64,000 nucleotides of DNA. Source: Hydnum rufescens UP504. Lineage: Eukaryota > Basidiomycota > Agaricomycetes > Cantharellales > Hydnaceae. Location: the NCBI GenBank assembly GCA_014904985.1, contig MU128911.1, positions 601,373-665,372 on the forward strand, given 5' to 3'. The notes under the pieces were generated by a model. The model worked only from the letters and a program-made list of their open reading frames with translations, made no database searches and was not told the origin of the DNA. Of this stretch, positions 43,360 through 55,622 are shown piece by piece. Made by a program: the position numbers and the translations under genes. Position 1 is the stretch's first letter, and each line of letters opens with the position of its first letter.

Positions 43360-45149
43360 TTCTTCTTGGGGATCAATTCAAGGAGGATTTGTTTTCTTAT
43401 GAGTGGGCTTCTCCATTGTTGCTTCATTTAGATTGAGGAGGGCAGTATTGGATAGCTTGGCTGCGGAGGTTTCTCTGGGGCTGGCTGTACTGGTTCTGGA
43501 TTCATTGGTGATGAGTCTGGCTGATTAACTGAAGGTTTGTCTTGTGTTGGGCCATGTGGAGGCACATCAACATACATTTGATGTTTGGGATGTTGATTGG
43601 TTCTATCTCCCAAGGGATTATGATGATGATCTGGTTTATTTGTTTTGGCAACTGGTGCAGATATGAAAGGACCTGCTGCTATCGCATATGAGTGTGTTGT
43701 GAAGGGAGAACGTCCATTTTTATCGACAATACTGATTGCCCCAGTGGTTCATTGATGAGGGGATTCATCCCTGATTTGTTTGATATCATCTACAATGGCT
43801 TGTTTAATTCCTCCTTTTCCTGCTATTCCTCATGGTAGTTGGGTGTCATCCATTTTTACAAGTCTTCCTTCGATAGAATACTTGATAATGCTTTGGCGAA
43901 CCATAGCCTGAGCATCTGGACAGTTCTTCATTCCAACATTATGTGCTCCTGTTTTGTCACAGAACCAACAGAGAGTGGCACCAGCTGACATGTTAGGGCC
44001 CTGAGTATGATTAGACCCAAGTGGTTGATTGTTAGGATAGGTAGCTGGGCTTCCTTGAATCCACGTTTCTGAGTGGGAAGGTTGCATATAAGGATTAAGA
44101 GCTTGTCCATTTGGCTGTGACTGTGCCATGTGAATTTTCATTTCATTGAAGGACTGTGTGAGGTTGCTGATTTGTTCAGTCACATTGCATAGTGAAGGGA
44201 TGACTATAGGTTTTGATTTGGTGGAGACCTTTTTAATGGATGAAGGTGATATGGCAACAGGCTCTTCTTCACTTTCGCTGTATGAGTTACTGTTTTCTTC
44301 TTCACTTTCTGAGGCTTCTGATTCATCTGAGGAGTCACTATATCTGCTGCACGATTTGTAATAACTGATTCTGGGTTTAGACTTCTTGGCCTTTGTGATG
44401 GTTTGTGGTCTATCCTTATTGAGATGTCTGAAGTTGTAATAAAGATCTTCTTTGAGTATGGTCTTCATTGTGTCATAGGCTGTTGTGCAATCCAATGGTT
44501 TTGTGTCATCGAATCCTGGGACATAGCAGAATAATGGAAGTACAATCTTCTGGAGACATCATGGAATCCCTTGCCAGAAAAGGTCATCTCGGTCTCACTC
44601 AGCTAGGACTTTCTTTTCATCAAGGCACTGAACTTGTGTGATAAATTCACAATAGTATTCATCCAGACCTGCCTCATTGACAATTGTTCTCTTTTGGTGG
44701 CAGAAGTCTGCTAGTCGTTCTCAAGTATATCATTGTCATCTGTCTGTCTGTCCATACAGTTTCCTGAGACGAGCAGCCAGGGCTTCAAAGGTTGTTGGGT
44801 TCTTAACTTCTGGGAGATTCTTGAGAAGTTCAGCTTCTTTGCTGCTGCAAAATCATATAATGTGCTTGCACTTCTTGTGGTCATCATAGAGGGCATCATC
44901 ACAGCAAGCTTCATAGTCAAGGAGGAAGTTGTCGAGACATTTTCCCTTAAAATGTGGAGCATCTCTACCAGTAGGCCAAGGCATAGCTCGTGGATTTGCT
45001 ACTCTGGCCATTTTTTCTGAGTCTGTGGATGTTGTCACATTGTTGGTGTGGAATGTCTTTGGAGAGGTGAAAGGTTTATTGAAGTGAGAATTACCCCTGT
45101 AAGGACCACCAGTTATAGAAGAAGGGTTGGGAGCTCCGATGACTGTCAA
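43360..45149 (-). pseudogene. element B gag
   Basis: Starts near 45149 just inside the 5' LTR. The capsid-like part (WPTGRDAPHFKGKCLDNFL, about 44980-44920) is followed, after frame changes at about 44855 and 44700, by a serine/glutamate-rich acidic region (about 44360-44250) and a zinc knuckle of CCHC type, CWFCDKTGAHNVGMKNC (about 43967-43917), then a proline-rich tail ending at 43428. Stops include TGA codons near 43827 and 43758. It would form the particle coat; inactive copy. Confidence 0.7.
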
Positions 45150-46769
45150 ATCAAAATCTGGTTCAGCCAGTGTGTAGATGGGAGACTGTGTTTCTGTTTA
45201 TTCAAATGGGTTGGTTCGCTTCAATGGTTGATCACTCTCTGCAAGATATGTATGTGTTTATTGGAGAATGGAATGTGATATGGACTAGCAATAGTCAATG
45301 ATATATCATAGATGCTTATAGGAAGGCTTATATGATGTATGAAATGCTTATAGAAAGCCTTATATGTGGAGGATGCTTATGGAAAGGCTTATATGTGTTC
45401 ATGTTGTGTTTGTTCATTTACTGATATTTGTGTGTCCTTGTTTACATCCTCCTAGTCAAAATGGGGATATCTGTGGGCTATAGAATGGTCAGTGCTTGGT
45501 TAGTTTGGTTAGTATGCTTCAATCTTCTTTCCTGACTTGTATTTTGTTATGCTTACCTTTTCCTTGGATGTCCAGCAACTCTAACCTTAGGTTCTGCAAC
45601 TATCCTTGGCTTCAGTATTTCACGTAGATGGCTTCCAGTAGCTTGGGCTCAACAACCTTGGAGATGACTTAGCTCCAGATGGCTTTAGATAGACAGTTCT
45701 TTAGATTATAAGCAGAATGGTAGACAGTAGTTGACAGTGGTTGATTTCCAGAGTGAGGAGATGGGGGGGAACAAGAAAATCTGCTAGCTTATATACCTAT
45801 CTGAAGGTGGCTGTGCATGGAGCAAGAACAAAAGAGTAATAAAGCTATGAGATCATAGTGATGTCATGGGGGAGTCATAGTGGAGTAGAACAAAAGAGTA
45901 ATAAAGAAATGATGTCATAATGCAGTCATAGCTGAGTCATCCATAGAGTGTGATGTCATAGTGATGTCATAGTGATGTCATTCATAAAGAGAACAAAAGG
46001 ATTCATAAAGGGAATGATGTCACTAATTTGCTGAGCTTGTGGAGTAGTTGGAGCATGATGTCACTGGTCTTGTGATGTGTTTTGGAGCTCATGGGAAGCA
46101 AAATTAAGGAACATCTCTGGGTTCTGGAGATTAATCTGAGCATAGTCCAGTGGTTAAGGTGTTTTTGTTACTGGTTAATAAAAGGAACAAGTGCATGGTG
46201 TGGGATTTGATGCAGAGACAGCAGTTTGCATCTGTAATTGGCGTGCTTGGTACCATTCGATGCGGATTTTTAACAGCTTTCTGGGCGCGGCGGTTTCGAG
46301 CAGATCAGATGCGAACTGACAGAGAAATTCATTTTTTTACTGATGGGCGTTGATTCTGATAGTAATATTGTTCTGTAGAGTTCAGTTTTAATCTGTTCTT
46401 CGTGCGCTTGGTACTGTTGGATGCGTATTTTTTATATCTTTCCAGGCGCTGTTGTTTCGAGAAGATTGAATGCGAACTGATGGAGAAATTCATTTTTACT
46501 GGAAATCCCGGATTTTGATAGTAAAATTGGCCTGGAGAATGCAGTTTTGGTCCATTCGACTTGTGTTTGGTACTGTTCGAAAGGTGTGAATCGTAGCTTT
46601 CTAAGCATTATATAGGTGTACCTCTCTGATCCAAACTGATGGAGTTATAGAATGAATTTGGTTTCTGCGTGTAGCCATAATTAATTGTATAATTGGTCAT
46701 GTGATCATCCAATGGCTGGAAGTAGTGTAATTTCACATTTTCTGATACTGGATGTTTTTATCTTCCACA
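45114..46769 (-). repeat. element B 5' LTR, 1.66 kb
   Basis: In minus orientation it starts TGTGGAAGAT (46769) and ends CTTCTATA (45114), directly followed by gag. It contains the minisatellite (three units), tRNA-like A/B boxes on plus (46143-46160 and about 46200-46213), and diverged copies of a roughly 190 bp repeat (about 46230-46610), each with GATGCG...TTTCTGGGCGCG-like sequence. Clusters of GTGATGTCATAG words occur at 45850-46060. Confidence 0.75.
46143..46213 (+). promoter_or_regulatory. tRNA-like A and B boxes inside the B LTR
   Basis: TAGTCCAGTGGTTAAGGT followed about 40 bases later by GTGGGATTTGATGC resembles a RNA polymerase III A box and B box. The solo LTR keeps a better B box (GGGATTCGATGC, 60264-60275). 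The pair is conserved in all four LTR copies. It is on the strand opposite to element B's genes. A tRNA cloverleaf does not fold convincingly. Confidence 0.35.
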
Positions 46770-46812
46770 ATGTACATGGAAAAACCCCCCAGACAGACCC
46801 CCTCATACATGA

Positions 46813-47667
46813 TCAAAATTACAAACCACCTCATCAGACACACACACACATCCAATAACAAGTACTTCATCCAAGGAAGACATCTATGAGGCATTCATTC
46901 GACTCAAGGACAAAGTAGAGGCTGCAAAAGCTGCTGCAGAGGCAGCACATGCACATGCTGTCATTGCTGGACACCAATATGCACAATTGCAACAGCAGAT
47001 TCACTCAAAAAAGTCAGACATTGACACATTGTGCAAAGCATTTAACACAGATGGGTATATGAATGTTGCAGATGCTCTAGCTAGGATTGAGCAACAGAAG
47101 ACCAATGCAATCAGAGCCAATTTCGTTAAATGCACAAAAGAGGCAGCAAAGATTGTCATCAACCAGAACAAGATGGCAGCTGCACCATCGATGGCAGCAA
47201 AGAAACATGAGCACACAGAAAAAAGGGAGGCAAAGGCAAGGGAGGCAGAAGCAAAGAAGGTGGCAAGGGAGCAGAATGTAGCTGAACAAGCTATGAGGGG
47301 AGCCACAAAAGCAGGACAAACTGGGCAAGGTCAGAAAAGGAAGATGACAGAAGACAAGGAAAACACACTAGAATCTTCACCTAAGTGCCCCTGAATCATC
47401 TCTCCAGGCATTCAACAACCATTTGAACACATTGATCCTCATTCTCACCCTCGCCCTCATGCTGTGGGTGCCTTTGGAGATGCTCTTGCCACAGCTAATA
47501 ATGGCAACAGAACAGTTCACAGCTTCCAACATTCATCAGATAATGGGTCCACAGGTCATCAAGGACCTCTCCCACCTCCCTCCAGGGCTGCTGGGGATGC
47601 CCAAGTGGACCAGGATGCCCTGGATGCACTGATATTGTTGAGTGGGCATGATAACATAGAAAAATGA
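46813..47667 (+). pseudogene. unknown alanine-rich coiled-coil protein, one internal TGA
   Basis: A single plus frame of about 285 codons opens right after the B LTR and has no ATG start, so its 5' end is missing or in another exon. N-terminal half is alanine/lysine/glutamate-rich and should form a coiled coil (KDKVEAAKAAAEAAHAHAV; EKREAKAREAEAKKVAREQ). A basic stretch GQGQKRKMTEDKEN could be a nuclear signal. A TGA at 47392-47394 separates a histidine/proline-rich C-terminal third ending LILLSGHDNIEK. I do not recognise it; it may belong to a neighbouring transposon or to a host gene. Confidence 0.4.
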
Positions 47668-48012
47668 CAAACTTGATGGTTTATTGGTGCACCTCTTTGC
47701 TGGTGTGAACCCAGATTGATTCCTAGTAACAAACAGAGCAACAAATGGGTCCTTGAGAAGCATGGTGAATGATGTAAAAGGGAAAACTTCTGCTGTCCCA
47801 TTACCTGATCACAGTTTTTCCTGAAGATGTTCAAACCTCATGATGTGGATTCCTCACTGCTCTGCATCTGTCTTATGGATTCATGTACGGTTTTTTTGTG
47901 TGCATGGCCAATATCAAAATATTTGATTTCATGAAAATTTTGAGACAAAAGACACTGTGGATGAGGAGATAATAGCCAATTGCATGAAACTGTCCCACTT
48001 CTGGATCCAAAA
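47668..48012. other. unassigned stretch
   Basis: No supported gene or repeat between the coiled-coil frame and the LTR fragment. Confidence 0.4.
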
Positions 48013-49104
48013 CAGTATTTCACATAGAGGGCTTCCAGTGACTTAGTCTTAACAACCTTGTATATGACTTAGCTCCAGGTGGCTTTAGATTAGTACTCTC
48101 TTCAGATGCAAGCAGATTTGTAGAGAGTAGTATATTCCCAGTAGTGAGGAGATGGGGGGGACACAGGAAAATCTACCAGCTTTTATACCTTTCTGAAGGT
48201 GGCTGTATTTAAAGAATATGACTCACTCCCAGGTGAGTCATATGTGAGTCATAGATGAGAACAATAGGGTTGTTAGGGAGGGTGAGTCATTCATAAAGTG
48301 GTTGCAAGAAAGGTGAGTCATTCATAAAGTGGTTGCAAGGAAGGTGAGTCATTCATAAACAGAACAAAAGGGTTGTCAAGGTGTTATCTTTCTTATCTGT
48401 GAAGTTCTAGAAGTTATTTGTGGCAATGGGAGATGAAATCAAAGGATATTTCCAAGTTCTGGGAGATTAATTTGTTTGTAGTCCAATGGTTAAGATGTTT
48501 TTGTTACTGGTTAATAATAGGAACAAGTGCATGGGGTGGGGGTCAATGCAGAGACAGCAGTTTGTATCTGTAATAGGTGTTCTCAGTATCATTTGATGTG
48601 GAATTTTAATAGCTTTCTGTTTGTGGTGGTTCCAAGCAGATTGGATGTGAACTGATGGAGAAATTCATAAAATACTGATGGGTGTTAATTCTGAGAGTAA
48701 TATCATTCTGTAGAGTGCAGTTTTGATCTGTTCTTGGTGTGCTCAGTACTGTTCGATGTGAATTTTTAACATCTTTCTTTGTGCGGTGATTTCAAGAGGA
48801 TTGGACACAAATTGATGGAAAAATTTGTTTTATACTGGAAATTCTGGATTTTGATAGTAAGATCAGCCTGGAGAGTGCAGTTTTGGTCTGTTCAACTTGT
48901 GTTTGGTACCAGTCGAAAGGTGTGAATTGAAGCTTTCTAAGAGTTATATGGGCATATGTTTCCAATCAAAACTGACAGAGTAATCAAATGAATTCTGTTT
49001 TCATGCATAGCCATAATTAATTTCGTAATAGGTCACATGATCATTCCATAGGCTGGGATCAATGGATATTTGCATTTTCTGATACTATGTTTTTATCTTC
49101 CACA
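48013..49104 (-). repeat. old, truncated B-type LTR
   Basis: It matches the B LTR from about one third inward to its TGTGG end (49104) but is much more diverged and CpG-poor, so it is older than the other copies. The minisatellite end is missing. It replaces the 5' part of copia C. Confidence 0.65.
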
Positions 49105-50544
49105 CCATCATCTCCCCCCCTTTGGATGCAATGCTTACATACACATCCCAAAAGGAAAATGCACCAAACTGGACACAAAGGCATGGAAGGGGACCCTCCT
49201 TGGATACCAAGACAACTCAAAAGCTTACAGAATCTGGGACCCCTCCTGAAGAAAAGTATGCATATCACAGGATGTAATATTCACACCCAACTCACCCCAG
49301 ACCACAAATCCACATGGAGGTAACCCAGCCATTGATGCACCCTCAGATGATGATGATGACCCAGATCCCCCACCCCCCCCCAATCCACAATCCCACCCCA
49401 CCTGCCCCCTGCCAATGCTGCACAGAAGTCAAACTCCTTGGACCAGCCCAAGACCTTGGAAAATGCATTCCCAAACCCTCCTGGAAAGTATGTGAGAACC
49501 TTGCTGCTGCCAAAAACTCTGAAAACCAGGAAGACAACACAGCTCAGAATAACTCTGTCCAATGCCTATCCACTTCTGGTCTCCTCAATGAACCATGCAC
49601 CTATCATGAGGCCATGAACCAGCCTGATGCAGGCAAGTGGGAGGAAGCTGTCCAAAAGGAACTAGCTGCTGTGGACAAGATGAATGTCCTACAGGAATGT
49701 GCCCTACCCCCAGGCCAGAAGGCCATCAGAGCATGGTGTGTGTTCTGACTCAAACAGAATGCCAACAGAACAATAGAACAGTACAAATGTTGCCTGGTCA
49801 CCCAAGGATTCACCCAAAAGCCCAGCATTGACTATGTCCAAACTGAGGCCCCAGTCACCAAAATTCAATCAATCCACCTTCTCCTCAGCCTCACCACCTC
49901 ATTATCCCTTCACATCCAACAATACAACTTTGACACTGCCTATCTGAACAGTGAGTTGAAAGAAGAAATCTACATTTGGATCACTGACAACATTATAGGC
50001 AAGTATAGCCACCTAAATGGAAAGGTATTTTGGCTGCTTTGAGCACTCTACAGCCTTAAACAGGCTGGGCATGTCTGGAACAATACCCTAGATACTGAAA
50101 TCATCAACCTCAGCTACACATGATGCAATGCCAACACTTGCATATACATCTACCACAAGGACAAATCAATAATCTTCCTCACCACCTATGTAGATGACCT
50201 CCTTGTAATCAGGAACTGCCCAAATCTCATGGAGAAACACAGTGAAACCCTTCAGAAACACTTCAAGATGCAGAAGATTGCCAACTCATCTTTGACCCAA
50301 CAATTCTTCAGCTTGACAATCAGTGCTCCATTCAATGGAATGAGAACCCAACTAACAACAGCCACACCAAACACATTCACATCTGCTATCACTACACATG
50401 CCAACTGATATCAGAAGGACACATCTCAATAACTTACTGTCCTTCTGAGGACATGATTGCCAATATCCTCACCAAGAACCTCAACCATGACCTTCACTGG
50501 AAATTCACTAGAGCACTGGGGCTGATCCCACATCTGAGTGGGAG
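49105..50544 (+). pseudogene. Ty1/copia element C, 3' part of pol
   Basis: Only the integrase tail (FGCNAYIHIPKGKC), linker and reverse transcriptase remain. Motifs on plus: YHEAMNQPDAGKWEEAVQKE, FDTAYLNSELKEEIYIW, YSLKQAGHVWNN and the catalytic TYVDDLLVIRNC (about 50187-50222), intact. RNase H is mostly lost. Stops at about 49746, 50039 and 50120 and frame changes make it inactive. The 5' end is cut by the old LTR at 49104. Confidence 0.7.
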
Positions 50545-50652
50545 TGTTAATGAAGCAGATGCACAAACCCCCCAGTGTTAGCATCCAGTGCCATGTTCTG
50601 CCTTCCAGATTCATCCACAGGTTCCTTTTCCTCAGTCTGCTATGTTGCAGCT
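50545..50652 (+). repeat. start of copia C 3' LTR
   Basis: A purine-rich GAGTGGGAG is followed by TGTTAATGAAGCAG, the expected start of a 3' LTR. It is cut after 108 bases by copia D. The last 17 bases or so recur beyond the other end of copia D (about 60985-61001). Confidence 0.4.
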
Positions 50653-51008
50653 TGTTGGAATAAAAATAAAGAGTTAATTATATAATCAGCCCAAAGTGGC
50701 AAATACCCCTATCTGGACTTAACACCATATCAAGCACAACTCCCCTACCACCCTCTCATGGTAATAATATACCTAAGAGAACATTCTGTATCTTTCTTGT
50801 TGGTGCCAGTAGTATAGCACCTGAACATTCTACAATTCACCTGTAGTTTCTTTAATATCTTGTACATAGTATAAAAGGGCAAGCTTGAGCTCACCTACAG
50901 ATCTAAGGACTCTAATAATATATCCTTCCTGCTAATTCACCCGAGCAACTAGGGCTCTCCAGTCTATTGAATATGGTCATGTCTGCTTAGTCATCAGGGG
51001 AAATATCA
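50653..51008 (+). repeat. copia D left LTR (356 bp)
   Basis: Contains TATAAAAGGG (about 50870), a plausible TATA box. It matches 58897-59207 plus 60832-60881 with few changes, mostly transitions. Confidence 0.8.
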
Positions 51009-53950
51009 TTGTGATTATTGGGGAAATTCCAGTAGGCAATAATAGCCTATATAAAGTTGAGCATGCCAATGTGGCTGCTAGTACTGTGGACAAAACAATT
51101 AAGCTCTTGGAGCTTCATCGGAGGTCAGGCCACATCTCAATCAACTCAATTCATTCCCTCATCAAAAATAATGTCATCCAGGGTATTAAACTTGTGGATG
51201 ACATTACAGAATTTTCCTGTGATTCATGTGAGTATGGAAAGGCCACAAGGAAAATAATAAAAAAGGAAAGAACAGCACCCCTTGCATCTTCTTTTGAGGA
51301 AAAAATACATACAGATGTCTGGGGGCCATCCCCCATTAACTCACTAGGTGGGTGATTGTATTACATAACATTTACAGATGACATGATGCAATATACAAAA
51401 ATTCAGGTCATATGGACAAAAGACAAGGCCTTTAATGCCTACAAAGACTTTGTAGCATGGGCAAAAACCCAACATGGAGTTCAAATTAAAAGACTTCAGT
51501 CTGACCACAGGGGCAAATATATGAGTACCACATTCAGCACATTCTTACATAACCAGGGGACAGAATGACGATTAACTACACATGATACTCCACAACATAA
51601 TGGAGTTGGCAAGTCCCTAAATAGAAGAATCCTTGAGCAAACCCGCACTATGTTGCATCAATCTGGATTACCCAAAAATCTGTGGGGAGAGGCAGTAAAT
51701 TGGGCCATATGGCTCAAAAACCATACTTCTACATGAGTTTTAGGGAACATGACACCATTTGAATGACTCACAAAAGAAAGACCAAATTTAGGAAATGTTC
51801 CTGAATTGGGCCAATGAGTCTGGGTCCATAATGACTCAGGATCCAAATTGGATGAATGGGCAAATGAGGCATTTTGGGTGGGCTATGATAATGACAGCCC
51901 CCATGCCCATAGAATTTATTGGAAGGGACAGAATAAGATTTCCATTGAATGAAACATCAAGTTTGTGACACCAACAATCAAAATTCCATTTGATATGCCT
52001 GGCTTGAGCTCAAGGTAAAATGCCACATCCTCCACCCCCTATATAAATCCAGATCAGGAAACTGCCCATACGGATCCTAATGGCTCAGATGACAAAAAAA
52101 GCATTAAATCTGGACCATCTACCCCCATTCGCCCCTATATTCCATTGGAAACACCTCCTGTGCTGAAAAGACCTGGCCTGCTGAACCCAAGCAACATTCA
52201 GCATGTGTCCCAAAACCCTTGCAGTATGTACAACACCTTGAACAGGGCAAAGGTACTGTACATGGGTATATGAATTCCAAGCCAGATGATAAAATACCTG
52301 GTGTCAGGGGGAGCACTGCCACCCCTGAAGTTAATTTTGCAAATGACACCATGTATCATATGGAATTCGATGACACTGTCTACAGGGCAATACAAGACAT
52401 TGATGGCAATCCCAAGTCCTTGGAGGAGGCAAACTTAAGAACAGATTGGCCAAAATGGAAAGAGGCCATTGACATAGAACTCAAACTGTTAAAGATGCCA
52501 GAACCTGGGAGGAAGTGCTGTGGCCACAGGGCAAAAATATCGTTGACTGCAAGCTTGTATTCAAAATAAAATGAAAAGCTGATGGTACTATCCAAAAATA
52601 CAAGGCATGGCTTGTGGCCCACAGATTTACTCAAATATACAGTGTTGATTACTACAAAACCTATTCCCCAGTGGCATGACTTGCCAGTTTCCATATGATT
52701 ATTGCAATGGCTGCAGAGAAAGATTGGGAGATTGATTCATTTGACTTTAATGGTGCTTACCTAAATGGTGAATTAGATGCAGACAAAGAGATATACATGC
52801 AATTTCCCCCTGAATATAAACCTCATGGGAAGAACACTATTCTGCAACTACAAAAGACACTCTACAGTCTTAAACAAGCCAGAAGACAATGGTATGACTC
52901 ACTTTCATGGGCACTTAATGATCTCAGATTTAGTGCAAGCCATGCCGACCCCAGTGTTTTCCATATACAAACAAATGGAGAAAAATTAATATTGGCAATT
53001 CATGTCAATGATTGTACATTCACCAGTGCATCAAGAAAATTACTTGATGAATACAAAAAGAAAATCAATGAAAAATATGCCATTATGGACCTAGGGCCAC
53101 TACATTGGCTATTAGGAATTAAAGTCAAATGAGACCATGATTTACAGATGATCCAATTATCCCAAACATCATATATCAACTCAATAGTTACCCAATTCTC
53201 CCTTGGTGATGCAAAATCCATTAACACTCCAATGGAACCAGGGGCCACATATGCCCAAATGGATAATGAAAATAATCCCATGGATATTGAACGGATGAGG
53301 TGTACCCCTTATTGGGAGGCTATAGGAAGCCTTATGTATGTGTCTGTGGCCACAAGGCCAGACATTTCTTTCACCATATCCATGTTATCCCAATTCCTTG
53401 ATAATCCAGGACTGATACATTGGGAAGCAGTTAAATGGGTCATACAATACTTAGCTGGAATGAAAGAATATAATCTCATATATAGCACTGAGCCACATGA
53501 TCTACTTGGTTTTACAGATGCAGATGGGGCCACACAAGACCATAGACATGCCATCTCCAGATATGTGTATCTAATTAATGGTGGAACCATCTCATGGAGT
53601 TCATGAAAACAAGAATTGGTTACTCTATCAACTGCCAAGGCAGAATATGTCACTGCAACTCATGTGGCAAAAGAGGGCATATGGCTACAAAGCCTAATTG
53701 CCAAGTTATTTCATTTTTCCCTTAAACCTACAACTCTCTATTGCAACAATCAGGCCATGATAAAACTCGCTATGGGTGATAATTATCACACCTGAACAAA
53801 ACACATTGATATCCAATTTCACTTTATCTGCCAGACCATTAAAGATGGATCATTTAATTTTGTTTACTGCCCTACAGAGCACATGACAGCCAACATACTT
53901 ATGAAAGCACTTGCAGGTGCAAGATTGGACTGCCATGTCACTGGACTTGG
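51009..53950 (+). pseudogene. copia D integrase, reverse transcriptase and RNase H
   Basis: Pre-integrase finger (LELHRRSGHISINSIHSL, CDSCEYG). Integrase keeps the first two acidic residues (HTDVWGP, LQSDHRG), but the third reads NGVGKSLNRR, Lys in place of Glu. Reverse transcriptase: FDFNGAYLNGEL, YSLKQARRQWYD, and the catalytic box reads IHVNDCTF, one Asp changed to Asn. RNase H: GFTDADGATQDH and LSTAKAEYVT. At least eight internal stops are TGA at places where related proteins have Arg (for example TE*RLT, PFE*LT, GQ*VWV, PVA*LA, VK*DHD). It is thoroughly inactivated by G:C to A:T changes. Confidence 0.8.
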
Positions 53951-53954
53951 ATTG

Positions 53955-54241
53955 TGTAGAAACAGAAAGCCTGTGACGCAGGAACCATAATCAATTGGTT
54001 TCAAGGGAAGCATAAGTGTATATACATGAGGAGAGATAATGGAGTGCTTGCCTGTGATGCGGGAACTGTAATCGATTGGTTGCCGAGTCACAAGGCTAGC
54101 ATAGGTTTATATAGAAGAATCAGGGAAAGCAATGCATGCGGACAATGCACGCTTTGGTGCATGTCCGGATCGTGTGGCATCTAATGGATAGTGGTGGTGG
54201 TGGACGTTGTGGTGGCAGTGTCAGAGCATTTTGCCATAACA
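53955..54241 (-). repeat. copia E 3' LTR
   Basis: In minus orientation TGTTATGGCAAAATG...CTACA. It holds two diverged copies of a roughly 90 bp segment (GCCTGTGACGC at about 53968 and GCCTGTGATGC at 54051 on plus). Confidence 0.85.
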
Positions 54242-54299
54242 TGCCCCCTCACTCTGACCACTGACAGGATCTAGGTGCCGTGACTCAGGGGGAGGTATG

Positions 54300-55622
54300 T
54301 TAGCCCCACCAAATTTTGAAAGAGGTGGACTTTGTGCTGGCCAAGTGGTTTGGTGAATAGGTCAGTGGGGTTGTTGGCAGTGGAGATGAATTTGAGGTTG
54401 ATGGATCTGTCAGTGATGCATTGGCAGATGTAGTGGTGTCATACATTGATGTGTTTTGTGCACGTGTGATTAACAGGGTTTTTTGCCAGGAGTTGGGTGC
54501 CGCAATTATCAATGAAGAGGGTGGTGGGGGAGGTGACATCCTGATCCAAATCCAGCAGTAAGCGGTGGAGCCAGACAAGCTCTTTGGCAGCTTCGGCAGC
54601 AGCAATGTATTCCGCTTCGGTGGAGGATTGGGCAACAGTGGCTTGGCCTTTAGAGCTCCATGAAACTGGGCCACCGGAGAGGGTGAAGATGTAGCCCAAG
54701 ATGGATTTGCAAGTTGTAGGGTCCATAGCATAGTCAGAGTCAGTGTAACCCAGAAGGTTTCCACCATCATGTCGGAAGGTGATGCAATAGTGGATAGAGC
54801 CAGCAAGGTACCAGAGCAGGTGCTTGGTGGCAGTGATGTGTTTTATGCCTGGATGAGAGGAGAATCGAGAGAGTGTGGCAACAGCATAGGCGATATCTGG
54901 GCAGGTTCCAGTCATTGTGTACATTACAGATCCAATCACCTCAAGGTATGGGAAATTGCAAGCAGCTTCAACCTCTGCATCAGTCGCAGGCTCCAGGATG
55001 GTTTTTTCAGGGAGGGGGGTCGATGTCAGTTTGCAGTTGGCCATCCCAAAGTGGGCAAGTACAGTTTTCAGATACTGTGACTGATTGATGGTGAGGGTGG
55101 CTGTTTCCAGATTGTACTGGACATGCATTCCAAGGATCCAGTGCACGAGTCCAAGATCAACCATTTCGAAGTGCGACTGCAGTTTGGTCACAATCCGCTG
55201 CATCATGGCCTCATTGCTGTAGCCAATAAGGACGTCATCGATGTATAGGGATATGATGACATATTCATCATTTTGGCAGAGAAGGTAGATGCAGTGGTCC
55301 GCTTGTGTGCAGTGGAAGCCCAAGGAGAGGAAGAAGGTGTCAATGGTAGCATACCATTCGTGACCTCCTTGCTTTAATCCATATAACACCTTTTTGAGCC
55401 TCCAAACCCAGGTTTCCTTTCCTGTCTCCTCATAGCCTTTGGGCTGGTGCATGAAGATCTCCTCCTTGAGGATGCCATGGAGAAATGTGCACTTGACGTC
55501 CATGTGATGGATTTGTAGGCAGTGCAGAACACACAGGGCAAGGAAGACCCGGATGGCAGCAGATTTGATGACTGGGGCAAAGCTTTCCACATAGTCGATG
55601 TTTTCATGTTGCCGGTCACCAC
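54300..55622 (-). pseudogene. copia E reverse transcriptase and RNase H
   Basis: On minus: SFAPVIKSAAIRVFLAL, HHMDVKCTFLHGILKEEIFM, LYGLKQGGHEWY, catalytic SLYIDDVLIGYS (about 55255-55220), VHWILGMHV, and RNase H with LLGYTDSDYAMDP, QSSTEAEYIAAAEAAKEL and FIDNCGTQLLAKNP. 383 codons are open to a TGA at 54439, where the family has Arg (KHINV*HHYI); the remaining C-terminus (TDRSINLKFIST) continues to 54300. Active-site residues are intact. Confidence 0.85.

Larger units (their letters stand above)
22362..46769 (-). mobile_element. Ty3/gypsy element B (minus), interrupted by element A
   Basis: 5' LTR at 46769-45114, then in order gag, assembly gap, pol (reverse transcriptase, RNase H, integrase), unknown downstream frames, the 11.7 kb element A insertion (25570-37224), more unknown frame, and an LTR fragment at 22476. 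Without element A the internal part would be about 11 kb, long for a gypsy element. The primer site after the 5' LTR would be near 45113-45095 (TGGTGGTCCTTACAGG on minus). The lower end is uncertain. Confidence 0.6.

Noticed and set aside
46143..46213. Genuine tRNA gene
   Set aside because: A and B boxes are recognisable but acceptor, D and T stems do not pair convincingly.
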